Assembly (NCBI RefSeq): GCF_014203225.1
Contig: NZ_JACHIO010000008.1
Span: 210,156-274,155 of the forward strand
Length of the DNA: 64,000 nucleotides
DNA from: Granulicella mallensis
GTDB lineage: Bacteria > Acidobacteriota > Terriglobia > Terriglobales > Acidobacteriaceae
Direction: 5' to 3'
Shown here: positions 16,245 to 26,127 of the stretch, piece after piece
How the letters are laid out: each line of letters begins with the position of its first letter
Position numbering within the stretch: the first letter of the stretch is position 1
Notes under the pieces: generated by a model
The model's input: only the letters and a program-made list of their open reading frames with translations
Told to the model about the DNA's origin: nothing
Databases searched by the model: none
Made by a program: the position numbers and the translations under genes

Positions 16245-17504
16245 ATGAAGGTGGCCTTGTACTGGACCGCCGCATGGGTGCTGGCAAGCGGCGTCCTCGC
16301 ATCCGCGCAGGATATGCCCGCCAAGCCAACACCCGTTGCCCAATTGATCGCTGAAGCAGAGGCGAACAACTCACAGATTTCCGCCGCAGACCATTCGTGG
16401 AAGGCGGCAACCCACGTCGCCCAACAAGTAACAACGCTACCCGACCCGCAGTTCACGGTGCAGCAGTTCAGCGTGGGCAGCCCGAAGCCCTTCGCGGGCT
16501 TCAGCAACAGCGACTTTGCCTATATCGGTCTGGGCGCCTCTCAGGATCTCCCCTATCCCGGAAAGCTCCGGCTCAAGGGAGAGGTGGCAAACCGGGAGGC
16601 AGACACGCAACACGCACAGGTAGATGTCCTGCGCTCCTCCATTGCAGAGCAGATCAAGCTCGTCTATCTGCGCCTGGCCTATCTCGACGCGACGCTCGCC
16701 ATTCTGAATCAGAATGACGCCGTTCTGCAGCCGCTGATTCAAAGCGGGCTCGCACGTTACAGCGTGGGTCAAGGCAGCCAGGCCGATGTACTCAAAGCTC
16801 AGATTGAACACACAAAGATTCTGCGCGAAGTCACGATGCACCACCAGGAGATGGGCCAGCTCCAGGCAGATCTCAAACAGTTGTTGCATCGTTCGCAGGA
16901 CTCTGCCGACATCCTCCCGGAACCGCTTGCGGCTACACCGCTGCGCTCTACCGCTGAGGAACTGCAAGCGCTGGTCGAGGAACACAACCCCGCGGTTCAC
17001 AAAGATGCAAACGCCGTTCAAACGCAGAATGCACAGCTCAAATCAGCCCAACGCGATGGCAAGCCGGACTTCAATGTCGGCTATATGTTCCAGCAAACAG
17101 GCAGTGGGTATCGGGACTATTACGTGATGAGCCTCAACCTGAGGCTGCCCCGGCATAAACGAGTGGAGGCAGAGGTAGCAGAGGCGACAGAGCGGCTGAA
17201 CCAGTCCAGGCAGGCACTCGACTCTCAAACGCAGCAGCAGCTTGCCGAAGTCCAGAAGCAATACATCGCTGTCACCAGCACGGAAGAGCTGCTGAAGGAG
17301 TACCAGGAAGGCTTGATTCCGCAAGCGGATGCCGCCTTCCATTCAGAGGAAGCGGCCTACCAATCGAACAAGCAGCAGTTCGCTCCGGTTCTCTCTTCGC
17401 TGCTCGATGTCCTGTCGTTTGAGCACGACTATCAACAAGCGCTCTTCGATCACGAGACAGCTTTAGCCCACCTTGAAACGCTGACTGGAGCGACACTCCG
17501 ATGA
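16245..17504 (+). CDS. TolC-family outer-membrane efflux protein (CusC/CzcC-like)
   Basis: 419 aa from ATG 16245 (GGAGA at about 16231). Signal peptide (residues 1-21, ending SAQ), then two outer-membrane-efflux-protein repeats rich in Gln/Ala helices: residues about 30-200 (with GLGASQDLPYPGKLRLKGEVANREAD) and 220-410. This is the trimeric channel of a tripartite efflux pump that opens to the outside. It overlaps the next gene by four bases (ATGA), showing translational coupling. Metal specificity comes from its partners. Confidence 0.9.
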   Translation: MKVALYWTAAWVLASGVLASAQDMPAKPTPVAQLIAEAEANNSQISAADHSWKAATHVAQQVTTLPDPQFTVQQFSVGSPKPFAGFSNSDFAYIGLGASQDLPYPGKLRLKGEVANREADTQHAQVDVLRSSIAEQIKLVYLRLAYLDATLAILNQNDAVLQPLIQSGLARYSVGQGSQADVLKAQIEHTKILREVTMHHQEMGQLQADLKQLLHRSQDSADILPEPLAATPLRSTAEELQALVEEHNPAVHKDANAVQTQNAQLKSAQRDGKPDFNVGYMFQQTGSGYRDYYVMSLNLRLPRHKRVEAEVAEATERLNQSRQALDSQTQQQLAEVQKQYIAVTSTEELLKEYQEGLIPQADAAFHSEEAAYQSNKQQFAPVLSSLLDVLSFEHDYQQALFDHETALAHLETLTGATLR

Positions 17505-19075
17505 ACAAGTACATCCTGCGCACCTCTCTTCTCTGGCTCTTGATCTTCGCCATCGTCCTCAGCGTCATGGCCTATCGCTCCCATCGACGGACACAGCCCG
17601 CCGCCTACTCTGAGGGTATTCAGCCGATCGCATCCGGCCCGTCGCCGCAGCCTGCGATGGCACCGGCAGAGAACGGCATGGCCATGTCTTCGCAAAAGAT
17701 GGAAGCCCCTCTGGTCCCCGTGCAACTCAGCACCGAACAACTGCAAAGCATCGGGGTAAGGACCGGCACCGTCGAGTACAAACAACTCAACGATGACATC
17801 CGGGCAACCGGCACCGTGGATATCGACGAGCGGCTTCTTTCCTATGTGCAGGTGCGTTTTCCGGGCTACATACGCAGGGTCTTTGCCGATGCCACCTACC
17901 AATATGTAAGAAAAGGCGAGCCGCTCTTCACCATCTACAGCCCCGATCTTGTCGCCACACAACAGGAGTATCTGCTGGCCCGCCAGAACCAGAAGGCCAT
18001 GAGCGCCAGCAGTGTTGAGGGCGTTGCTTCCGGAGCGGCCTCTCTCTCCTCTGCCGCGGAACAACGGTTGCAGCAATGGGATATTCCGCAAAGCGAGATC
18101 GCAAAGCTGAAAGAGACGGGCAAAGCCATCTCCGATCTGACGATCGACGCACCGGCGTCAGGGTACATCACGGAGCGCAACGCCTTACCCAACATGTACG
18201 TCGAGCCCAGCACACGCTTGTACACCGTGGCCGATCTGTCGCGTGTCTGGGTAAACGCGCAGGTGTTTCAAAACGATATCGGCAGGCTGAAGCCCGGGGA
18301 TCGTGCCGCAATCACAGTCGATGCCTACCCTGATCGAACCTTTTCAGGGCGCATTGAAGACATCCTTCCCCAGGTCGACATGACAACGCGCACCGTGCGA
18401 GTGCGGCTTGCGATCAGCAATCCCGGCGTCAAGCTCAAGCCGGGGATGTTCGTGAACGTGGATCTGAAATCGGCACTAGGACGGCAGCTTACGGTTCCCG
18501 CCTCCGCCGTCTTCCAGACCGGCACACGACAGGTCGTCTTTCTCGATCACGGCAATGGAAACCTGGAACCGAAGGATGTGGTTCTCGGCCCGCGCGTCGG
18601 GGATGACATTGCTGTCCTCAAAGGACTGGAAGCGCATCAGCAGATCGTCACCTCGGCCAACTTCCTGCTTGATTCGGAGAGTCAGCTACAGGCGGCATCA
18701 GGCGCCTACACGCCACCGCCATCGAGCACAGGCAATGCAATGCAGCAGGCTGCAATGGTGAACATCGATTTCACCACGGATCCCAACCCAGCACACAGAG
18801 GGTCCAACACGTTCCGCGTAAAACTCACGGATGCCCATAACAGCCCCATCACCGGAGCGGATGTCAGCGTGACCTTCTTCATGCCTTCGATGCCTGCCAT
18901 GGGCATGGCGGCGATGAATGCGACCACCAGGCTCATGCCCAAAGGCGCTGGACTGTATGAAGGCCAGGGCAATCTTGACACTGGCGGAACATGGCAGGTC
19001 ACGGTCACCGTGCAGCAGAACGGACAAACCATCGCCACGAAACAACTGCATGTAAACGCAGAAGGAGGGATGTAA
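17501..19075 (+). CDS. cusB: RND efflux periplasmic adaptor (CusB-like) with C-terminal YtkA/FixH-like domain
   Basis: 524 aa from ATG 17501. An N-terminal membrane anchor (residues 7-24) is followed by a Met-rich segment (AENGMAMSSQKM). Then come the CusB/HlyD barrel-sandwich and beta-barrel domains (RATGTVDIDERLLSYVQVRF; PASGYITERNALPNMYVEP; GMFVNVDLKSALGRQL). After residue ~410 an extra ~90-residue beta domain resembles YtkA/FixH; it contains TFRVKLTDAHNSPITGADVS and the Met-rich run FFMPSMPAMGMAAM. It links the CusA pump and the outer-membrane channel and probably hands over Cu(I)/Ag(I). Overlaps the upstream gene by 4 nt; cusA starts 1 nt downstream. Confidence 0.88.
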   Translation: MNKYILRTSLLWLLIFAIVLSVMAYRSHRRTQPAAYSEGIQPIASGPSPQPAMAPAENGMAMSSQKMEAPLVPVQLSTEQLQSIGVRTGTVEYKQLNDDIRATGTVDIDERLLSYVQVRFPGYIRRVFADATYQYVRKGEPLFTIYSPDLVATQQEYLLARQNQKAMSASSVEGVASGAASLSSAAEQRLQQWDIPQSEIAKLKETGKAISDLTIDAPASGYITERNALPNMYVEPSTRLYTVADLSRVWVNAQVFQNDIGRLKPGDRAAITVDAYPDRTFSGRIEDILPQVDMTTRTVRVRLAISNPGVKLKPGMFVNVDLKSALGRQLTVPASAVFQTGTRQVVFLDHGNGNLEPKDVVLGPRVGDDIAVLKGLEAHQQIVTSANFLLDSESQLQAASGAYTPPPSSTGNAMQQAAMVNIDFTTDPNPAHRGSNTFRVKLTDAHNSPITGADVSVTFFMPSMPAMGMAAMNATTRLMPKGAGLYEGQGNLDTGGTWQVTVTVQQNGQTIATKQLHVNAEGGM

Positions 19076-19076
19076 C

Positions 19077-22000
19077 ATGCTCTCCAAAATTATCGATCTT
19101 TGCGCGCGCAATCGCTTTCTCGTCTTTGCCTGTGTTCTGTTGCTCACGTTCGCAGGCATCTGGTCGCTTCGACACGTTCCGCTCGATGCGCTGCCCGACA
19201 TCTCGGACGTGCAGGTAATCGTTCATACAAGCTGGGCGGGCGAGCCACCGGATGTCATCGAAGACCAGGTGACCTATCCGATTGTGACGAGCCTGCTGGC
19301 TGCGCCTCACGTCAAAGCTGTGCGTGCGCAGACCATGTTCGGCGACTCCTACGTCTATGTCGTCTTTGAGGATGGCACCGACCTGTATTGGGCGCGTTCC
19401 CGCGTTGTCGAATACCTTCAGCAGATCAGCGGCCGCCTGCCGGCTGATGTCCATCCGGCTATCGGTCCCGATGCAACCGGTGCAGGATGGGTCTTCGAGT
19501 ATGCCATCGTGGACAAGAGCGGAACGCACAGTCTTGCCGATCTGCGCAGCCTGCAGGATTGGCATCTGCGTTACGCCCTGGAGACAGTGCCTGGCGTCTC
19601 TGAGGTAGCCAGCATCGGCGGCTATGTGCGCCAGTACCAGGTCCGTCTCGACCCGAATAAGCTGCTGGCCTACAACATCCCGCTCTCTACCGTGATCGAC
19701 CGCGTAAAGGCCAGCACCAGCGAGGTGGGCGGCAGGGCGCTGGATCTAAGCGGAGCGCAGTACATGATCCGCGGCCTCGGCTATCTGCGTTCGCTGAACG
19801 ACCTCGAAACAGTAGCGGTCGGCAGCAAGAACGGTACACCGATCTTGCTGCGCGATCTCGGCAGCGTGGCCTTCGGTCCGGATATTCGAGAAGGGGTCGC
19901 GGAGTGGAACGGGGATGGCGAGACTGTCGGCGGCATTGTGGTCATGCGTCAGGGGATGAACGCGCTCAATGTCATCCAGGGAGTGAAACAGAAGCTTCGC
20001 GAGATCGCCCCTTCACTTCCGGCGGGCGTCCAGATCGTCTCCGGCTACGACCGTGCGGGATTGATTCAGGATTCGATTGCCACGCTTCAACGCGACCTGC
20101 TGGAAGAAGCAGTCATCGTAAGCCTGGTGATCATCGTCTTCCTCTTTCACTTCCGGTCAGCATTGATCGCAATTATCGCCTTGCCCATTGCGGTCTTAGT
20201 CTCTTTCATCCCGATCTACTTCCTGGGTGTCAGCGCCAACATCATGTCTCTCGGAGGCCTGGCACTCGCGATCGGAGTGCTGGTCGATGCGGCGATCGTC
20301 ATGGTCGAGAATGGCTATCGTCACTTGTCGGAGCGGCAGCAGTCGGACGACACACCGGTCTCCGAGCCGGAGCGCCACGAAATTCTCATCAACTCCGCCA
20401 AGCAGGTGGGCCCAGCGCTCTTCTTCTCGCTGCTCATCATCGTGGTCTCCTTCCTTCCCGTCTTCCTGCTCGAAGCCCAGGAGGGGCGCATGTTCCGCCC
20501 TCTTGCCTGGACGAAGACCCTGGCCGTAGGTTCCTCTTCCATTCTTGCCATCACCCTGGTTCCGGTATTGATGGTGCTGCTCATTCGCGGAAAGCTGCGA
20601 CCGGAGAATGCCAATCCCATCTCGCGCGTTACGCAGGCCCTCTATCTGCCGATCCTTCGCTTCTGCTTGAAGTATCGCAAGCTGACCATCGGGCTCAACC
20701 TCATCTTTCTGGTTGCGACCTTGCCTGTCGCGTTCAAGTTGGGCAGTCAGTTCATGCCTCCGCTCTTTGAGGGCTCTGCACTCTACATGCCGACAGCACT
20801 TCCCGGCATCGCGATCGAACAGGCGAAGGCCTTGCTGCAAAAACAGGATGCGATTCTACGCACAGTCCCGGAGGTGGCCAGCGTCTTCGGCGCTGTCGGA
20901 CGTTCGGACAGCGCGACGGACAACGCGCCGCTCGATATGTACGACACCACCATCATGCTCAAGCCGCGCGAGCAGTGGCGTCCCGGCATGACCTACGAAA
21001 AGCTCATTCAAGAAATGGATGCGAAGGTGCAATTTCCCGGCCTCGCAAACACCTGGACAAGCCCGGTCGAGAACCGGCTGGATATGGAACTGACTGGCAT
21101 CAAGACACCTCTCGGCCTCAAGGTCCAGGGCCCAAACGTCGACGGCATCGAACAACTCGCTGCACGGATGCAGAGCGTTCTCGCGGCGATGCCGCAGGTA
21201 CGGTCAGTCTTCGCGGAACGAATCTCGCAGGGCTTTTATGTCAACGTGGAAGCGAACCGTGAAGAGGCCGCGCGCTACGGCCTCAGTGTTGCCGATATTC
21301 AAACAGCCGTAGCCTCCGGTATCGGCGGACAAAACATTGCGGAGAACATCGAAGGACGCGAGCGTTACCCCATCAACGTCCGTTACTCGCAGGACTTTCG
21401 CGACAGCGTGGACCGGATGCGCAGCGTCTTGATCGCGACGCCTTCAGGGGCGCAGATTCCACTCGGACAGGTAGCACGCATCTCGTTCTCGCACGGCCCG
21501 GCCATGATCCGCGACGAGGATGGCCAGCTCACCGGGTATGTGTACATCGACCTCAAAGACAGCAACTACGGTGGTTTCGTCGAAGCTGCTACTCGGAAGC
21601 TGCACAGCCAGATTGCACTGCCTGCGAGTTATGGCTTCAAGTGGTCGGGAGAGTATGAGTTCGAGCTACGCGCCAAGCAACGGCTCAAGCTCATCCTGCC
21701 CATCGTCTTCTTCCTCATCTTCCTGCTTCTCTACATGGTCTTTCATTCCGTCGCCGAAGCCGTGGTGCTGATCGTTCCGACGATCTACGCGATGACCGGC
21801 GGACTGCTGCTGCAATGGCTGCTCGGTTACAACTTCAGCGTCGCGGTATGGGTTGGATATATCGCGCTGTTTGGCATCGCGGTGGAAACAGGGGTCGTCA
21901 TGGTGGTCTACCTTCACGAAGCCCTGGAACATCGTTTGCAGCAAGGCACGACTCTGACAAACGCCGATATAGAGGCCGCGGCGATTGAAGGGGCCGTCCA

Positions 22001-22265
22001 CCGGCTGCGCCCCAAATTGATGACGGTCATAGCCGTGCTTGCCAGCCTCGTTCCCATCCTCTGGGAGTCCGGCATCGGCTCTGACGTGATGAAGCCGATC
22101 GCCGCACCTATCGTGGGTGGCATGATTACTTCCACTATTCACGTCCTGATCCTTGTGCCCGTCTTCTTTGTGATGATGAAGGAACGAGCCTTGCGTAAAG
22201 GACATCTCCACGCGGAGAAAGAAACCGGGCATCCAGTTCAACCCTCAATTCAAGAAGAGCTCTAA
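19077..22265 (+). CDS. cusA: Cu(I)/Ag(I)-efflux RND pump CusA
   Basis: 1062-aa inner-membrane proton/metal antiporter of the heavy-metal-efflux RND family: one N-terminal helix, a large periplasmic domain, helices 2-6, a second periplasmic domain and helices 7-12. The three methionines forming the Cu/Ag site of E. coli CusA (573, 623, 672) match Met571 (ALYMPTALPG), Met621 (PLDMYDTTIMLKP) and Met670 (RLDMELTGIKTP), with a constant offset of two. This supports monovalent copper/silver over Zn/Co/Cd. The helix-4 motif GVLVDAAIVMVENGYRHL matches family sequence. It ends the operon and is followed by an inverted-repeat region. Confidence 0.94.
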   Translation: MLSKIIDLCARNRFLVFACVLLLTFAGIWSLRHVPLDALPDISDVQVIVHTSWAGEPPDVIEDQVTYPIVTSLLAAPHVKAVRAQTMFGDSYVYVVFEDGTDLYWARSRVVEYLQQISGRLPADVHPAIGPDATGAGWVFEYAIVDKSGTHSLADLRSLQDWHLRYALETVPGVSEVASIGGYVRQYQVRLDPNKLLAYNIPLSTVIDRVKASTSEVGGRALDLSGAQYMIRGLGYLRSLNDLETVAVGSKNGTPILLRDLGSVAFGPDIREGVAEWNGDGETVGGIVVMRQGMNALNVIQGVKQKLREIAPSLPAGVQIVSGYDRAGLIQDSIATLQRDLLEEAVIVSLVIIVFLFHFRSALIAIIALPIAVLVSFIPIYFLGVSANIMSLGGLALAIGVLVDAAIVMVENGYRHLSERQQSDDTPVSEPERHEILINSAKQVGPALFFSLLIIVVSFLPVFLLEAQEGRMFRPLAWTKTLAVGSSSILAITLVPVLMVLLIRGKLRPENANPISRVTQALYLPILRFCLKYRKLTIGLNLIFLVATLPVAFKLGSQFMPPLFEGSALYMPTALPGIAIEQAKALLQKQDAILRTVPEVASVFGAVGRSDSATDNAPLDMYDTTIMLKPREQWRPGMTYEKLIQEMDAKVQFPGLANTWTSPVENRLDMELTGIKTPLGLKVQGPNVDGIEQLAARMQSVLAAMPQVRSVFAERISQGFYVNVEANREEAARYGLSVADIQTAVASGIGGQNIAENIEGRERYPINVRYSQDFRDSVDRMRSVLIATPSGAQIPLGQVARISFSHGPAMIRDEDGQLTGYVYIDLKDSNYGGFVEAATRKLHSQIALPASYGFKWSGEYEFELRAKQRLKLILPIVFFLIFLLLYMVFHSVAEAVVLIVPTIYAMTGGLLLQWLLGYNFSVAVWVGYIALFGIAVETGVVMVVYLHEALEHRLQQGTTLTNADIEAAAIEGAVHRLRPKLMTVIAVLASLVPILWESGIGSDVMKPIAAPIVGGMITSTIHVLILVPVFFVMMKERALRKGHLHAEKETGHPVQPSIQEEL

Positions 22266-22276
22266 CGACTCGGGGC

Positions 22277-22497
22277 GTCATGGTTGTTGCACTTGCTTCG
22301 GAGATAGGTCCGGGCTTTAGCCCGGACATTCAAGACAAGAACGAATGAGGCTTTAGCCTCTGGGACAAGCCTTCTTTCTGACAAACGGCCATGCCTCAGG
22401 ACAAGAATGCCTGTCCCAAGGGCTAAAGCCCAGACTGTGCTGGTTCATTCATGCCCGGGCTTTAGCCCGGACCTATCTCAGAAGCAACAACCATGAC
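22277..22497. repeat. Inverted-repeat element (CCGGGCTTTAGCCCGG family)
   Basis: 221-bp unit bounded by GTCATGGTTGTTGC (22277) and its complement (GCAACAACCATGAC, to 22497). Each arm then carries GAGATAGGTCCGGGC followed by the CCGGGCTTTAGCCCGG palindrome. The middle has other small GGCTTTAGCC/GGGCTAAAGCCC hairpins. A single arm is found at 2480-2515. It may also act as a terminator for the cus operon. Confidence 0.65.
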
Positions 22498-22650
22498 AAC
22501 AACAAAAGCAGACCGTTCCGATTCCCCCAGGCACGACTAATGCGGATAAGAAATCAACATCATTTTATTTTTCGTCGATAACCGCAGAAAACACGGGCTT
22601 TGGCCATGGGTTACAGATACACTTTTCCCAATCTGTTTTCAGGATGTGCC

Positions 22651-25600
22651 ATGCGCCGAATGTTATTCGCTCCGCTTCTATGCCTTCTCGCCTTGTTCGC
22701 GCTTCCGCAGGTACACGCGCAAGCGCCTCACCTTCTGCGCGCGCCTTCGATCTCTGAGACGCAGATTGCCTTTCGCTACGCCGATGACATCTGGCTGGTC
22801 TCTCGCGACGGAGGCGCCGCGCGGCGGCTGACCTCGACGTCCAACATCACCGAAGGTCCCTACTTTTCACCCGACGGCAACACCATCGCCTACTCCGCCA
22901 ACACCGGAGGCAACACAGACATCTACACGATCTCCGCGACCGGCGGAGCGCCGAAGCGCATCACCTATCGCCCCGGCGGTAACTTCGTCACAGGCTGGAC
23001 GCCCGATGGCCATGACCTGCTGATGCAGAGCATGCAGAACGCCGTGCGCGTCTACTTCCAGCTCTATCGCGTGCACGCCGACGGCAGTGGCCTGCCCGAG
23101 CGTCTGCCGCTGCCCTCCGCCTGGTACGGCACGCTGTCTCCCGACGGCTCACATCTCGCCTACAACCCCTGGCTGCAGTGGCAGGAGGAGTCCTGGAAGC
23201 GCTATCGCGGCGGCCAGACACAGCCTGTCTGGATCGTCGACCTGAAGACGCTGGACCGCGTCAAGATTCCGCGTGAGAACTCCAACGATCGCTATCCCCT
23301 GTGGCTCGGCGACTCGGTCTACTTCCTCTCCGATCGCAACGGCCCCACGACGCTCTTCCGCTACGACGTGAAGAGCAAAGAGGTGAAGCAGCTCGTCGAG
23401 AACCATGGCTTCGAACTCAAGACTCTGGGTGGCCGCGGCAACACACTGGTCTACGAGCAGTTCGGCACGATCCATCTTTACGACCTGACCGGCGGCGCGG
23501 ATCACCTCGTCAACATCTCGCTCGACGGCGATCTACCCTCGCTTGTGCCGCACCTGGCCAAGATCAACAGCAGTGAGATCCAGAACGCGGACATCTCGCC
23601 TACCGGCGTGCGCGCCGTGTTTGAGGCCCACGGCGACATCTTCACCGTGCCCGCCGAGAAGGGCGATGTGCGCAACCTCACCAACAGCTCAGGCTCCGCC
23701 GAGCGCTCTCCCGCGTGGTCGCCCGACGGCAAGCGCATCGCCTACTTCTCCGATGCCACCGGCGAGTACAAGCTCTATCTGCGCGACCAGGACGGCCTCT
23801 CCGCACCGAAGGTCATCGACCTCGGCCCGGACCCCACGTACTACTACTCGCCAGCCTGGTCGCCCGACTCCAAACGCATCGTCTTCTCCGACAAGCGGCT
23901 GAACCTCTGGTACGTCAACGTCGATCCCGCGCTGGGCCCGGCAAAGCCCATCAAGGTCGACACCGATCTGCGCGAAGGCTTTGGTCCATCCGGCTTCAGT
24001 GCGAGCTTCTCACCCGATAGCCAGTGGATTCTGTACGCACGCTCTCTACCGAGCCTGGAGGACGCTGCCTTTCTCTACTCCATCGCAACGGGCAAGAGCA
24101 CACAGATCACCGACGGCATGAGCAACGTCACCAATCCGGTCTTCGACAAGAACGGAAAGTATCTCTACTTCACCGCCAGCACCGATATCGGCCCGGCAAT
24201 CGATGGCTTCGGTCTGGGCAGCCTGAACCGCACGACGACCGCGAATGTTTACATCGCAGTGCTGTCTAAGGACGAAAAGTCGCCCATACCGCCGGAGAGC
24301 GACGACGAGAAGAGCAAGGCCGACGACGATAAGAAACCAGCCCCAGGCGACGCCGCCAAGTCCGATGAAAAGAAGGACGCGGCAAAGGACAGCGATAAAA
24401 AGGACGACAAGGACAAAGACAAAAAAGACAAACCCACACCGCCGACAAAGATCGATCTCGACGGCATTCAGCAGCGTATTCTCGCTCTGCCGATACCGGC
24501 TCGCAACTACGTCACGCTGGTCGCCGGCAAAGAAGGCGTCATCCTTCTCGGCGAGGGCAACGCTGCGGCGAACCCTTCGGCCGGAAACGGAATCATGCGC
24601 TCGGTGTGGCGCTTCACGCTGGAGACGCGCAAGACCGAAGACGTGCTGCATGACTCCACGGCCATCGCTACCTCCTTCGACGGAGAGAAGGCTCTCTACA
24701 TGAAGGGATCCGGCTGGTTCATCGCCAAGGTGAGCGACCTGAATCCCGGCGCCGCCGATGGCACTCCCGGCAAGGGACTCAACCTGGACGGCATGAACGC
24801 GAAGATCGACCCACGCGCGGAGTGGCGCCAGATGTACGCAGAGTCCTGGAGGATCGAGCGCGAGTTCTTCTACGATCCCGGCTTCCACGGCCTCAACCTG
24901 AAGAAGATCAGCGACAAGTACGCGCCGTATCTCGACGGGCTTAGCTGCCGCAACGATCTCACCTACCTGCAAAAGGAGATGCTCGGCGAGATCACCGTCG
25001 GCCACATGTTCATCGGCGGGCCGCACACCGACAACGACACGCCGAAGTCCGGCCTGCTCGGTGCGGACTATGCCGTGGACCACGATCGCTACAAGTTTGC
25101 GCACATCGTCAACGGCGGCAACTGGAACCCGAAGATGTACTCACCGCTCACCCAGCCCGGCGTCAACGTGCATGAGGGCGACTACCTGCTCGCGGTCAAC
25201 GGCACGCCGCTGCACGCGACGGACAACCTGTACGCGGCCTTCGAAGGTCTGGCCGGCAAGCAAACCACCATCACGGTCGGCTCCAATCCCGAAGGCTCCG
25301 GTTCGCGCGACGTGCTGGTCGTGCCCGTCTCCAGCGAGGGCGAGATGCGCTTCCACGCCTGGATCGAAGAAAACATCCGCCGCACCAATGAGCTCTCGAA
25401 CGGACAGATCGCGTATGTGTATCTGCCCAACACGGCGGGAGAGGGCTTCGACAGCTTCAACCGCTACTTCTTCGCGCAGACCGACAAGAAGGCCGTCATC
25501 GTCGACGAGCGCTACAACCAGGGCGGCGATATCGCTGACTACGTCATCGATGTGCTGAAGCGCACACCGATGCTCAACTACGAGTCTCGCCAAGGGCTGC

Positions 25601-26028
25601 ACACGACCGAGCCCACCGGCGCAATCTTCGGGCCCAAGGCGATGCTGATCAACCAGAACGCCGGCTCCGGCGGCGACGCGATGCCCTGGCTCTTTCGCCA
25701 GGCCAAGCTCGGCCCACTGGTAGGCACGCGCACGTGGGGCGGCTTGGTAGGCATCGGCGGCTATCCCACGCTGCTGGATGGTGGCAGTATTACAGCACCG
25801 CGCACCGCCCTCTACGGCCTGCACGGCGAGTTCGAGATCGAAAACCACGGCGTCGCCCCCGACGTGGAAGTGGAAGACGATCCGAAGCTGGTGGCCGCCG
25901 GTCACGACCCGCAACTGGAGAAGGCTGTTTCTATTCTGCTCGACGAGCTGAAGCAGAACCCTCCACCGCAGTTCGTAACGCCTCCGTATCCCAACTATCA
26001 CCAGAACGATGGGCTGGGCGGGAAGTAG
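22651..26028 (+). CDS. Tricorn-like S41 peptidase, secreted
   Basis: 1125 aa from ATG 22651 (AGGA at 22641-22644); an in-frame ATG at 22606 is less likely. Signal peptide MRRMLFAPLLCLLALFALPQVHAQ. Residues about 25-560 are WD40/TolB-like beta-propeller repeats (SPDGNTIAYSANTGGNTDIY; WSPDGKRIAYFSDATGEYKLY). A very charged Asp/Lys linker (about residues 548-600) follows, then the tricorn C1 segment (WRIEREFFYDPGFHG), a PDZ domain (VNVHEGDYLLAVNGTPL) and the S41 serine-protease core with nucleophile Ser1006 (NAGSGGDAMPW). Tricorn homologues degrade peptides; the signal peptide implies a periplasmic or extracellular place, unlike archaeal tricorn. No stop or frame break seen. Confidence 0.92.
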   Translation: MRRMLFAPLLCLLALFALPQVHAQAPHLLRAPSISETQIAFRYADDIWLVSRDGGAARRLTSTSNITEGPYFSPDGNTIAYSANTGGNTDIYTISATGGAPKRITYRPGGNFVTGWTPDGHDLLMQSMQNAVRVYFQLYRVHADGSGLPERLPLPSAWYGTLSPDGSHLAYNPWLQWQEESWKRYRGGQTQPVWIVDLKTLDRVKIPRENSNDRYPLWLGDSVYFLSDRNGPTTLFRYDVKSKEVKQLVENHGFELKTLGGRGNTLVYEQFGTIHLYDLTGGADHLVNISLDGDLPSLVPHLAKINSSEIQNADISPTGVRAVFEAHGDIFTVPAEKGDVRNLTNSSGSAERSPAWSPDGKRIAYFSDATGEYKLYLRDQDGLSAPKVIDLGPDPTYYYSPAWSPDSKRIVFSDKRLNLWYVNVDPALGPAKPIKVDTDLREGFGPSGFSASFSPDSQWILYARSLPSLEDAAFLYSIATGKSTQITDGMSNVTNPVFDKNGKYLYFTASTDIGPAIDGFGLGSLNRTTTANVYIAVLSKDEKSPIPPESDDEKSKADDDKKPAPGDAAKSDEKKDAAKDSDKKDDKDKDKKDKPTPPTKIDLDGIQQRILALPIPARNYVTLVAGKEGVILLGEGNAAANPSAGNGIMRSVWRFTLETRKTEDVLHDSTAIATSFDGEKALYMKGSGWFIAKVSDLNPGAADGTPGKGLNLDGMNAKIDPRAEWRQMYAESWRIEREFFYDPGFHGLNLKKISDKYAPYLDGLSCRNDLTYLQKEMLGEITVGHMFIGGPHTDNDTPKSGLLGADYAVDHDRYKFAHIVNGGNWNPKMYSPLTQPGVNVHEGDYLLAVNGTPLHATDNLYAAFEGLAGKQTTITVGSNPEGSGSRDVLVVPVSSEGEMRFHAWIEENIRRTNELSNGQIAYVYLPNTAGEGFDSFNRYFFAQTDKKAVIVDERYNQGGDIADYVIDVLKRTPMLNYESRQGLHTTEPTGAIFGPKAMLINQNAGSGGDAMPWLFRQAKLGPLVGTRTWGGLVGIGGYPTLLDGGSITAPRTALYGLHGEFEIENHGVAPDVEVEDDPKLVAAGHDPQLEKAVSILLDELKQNPPPQFVTPPYPNYHQNDGLGGK

Positions 26029-26063
26029 CAGGGCGGGAAGATCTTCACAATCGCAGAAATTCA

Positions 26064-26098
26064 AACCCCACACGAGACATCGTGTGGGGTTGTTTTTT
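26064..26098 (+). terminator. Rho-independent terminator after tricorn-like gene
   Basis: Perfect 12-bp stem AACCCCACACGA (26064-26075), loop GACA, TCGTGTGGGGTT (26080-26091), followed by GTTTTTT. Confidence 0.9.
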
Positions 26099-26127
26099 AT
26101 CGATTGGACTATTTAGATGGAGTCATT

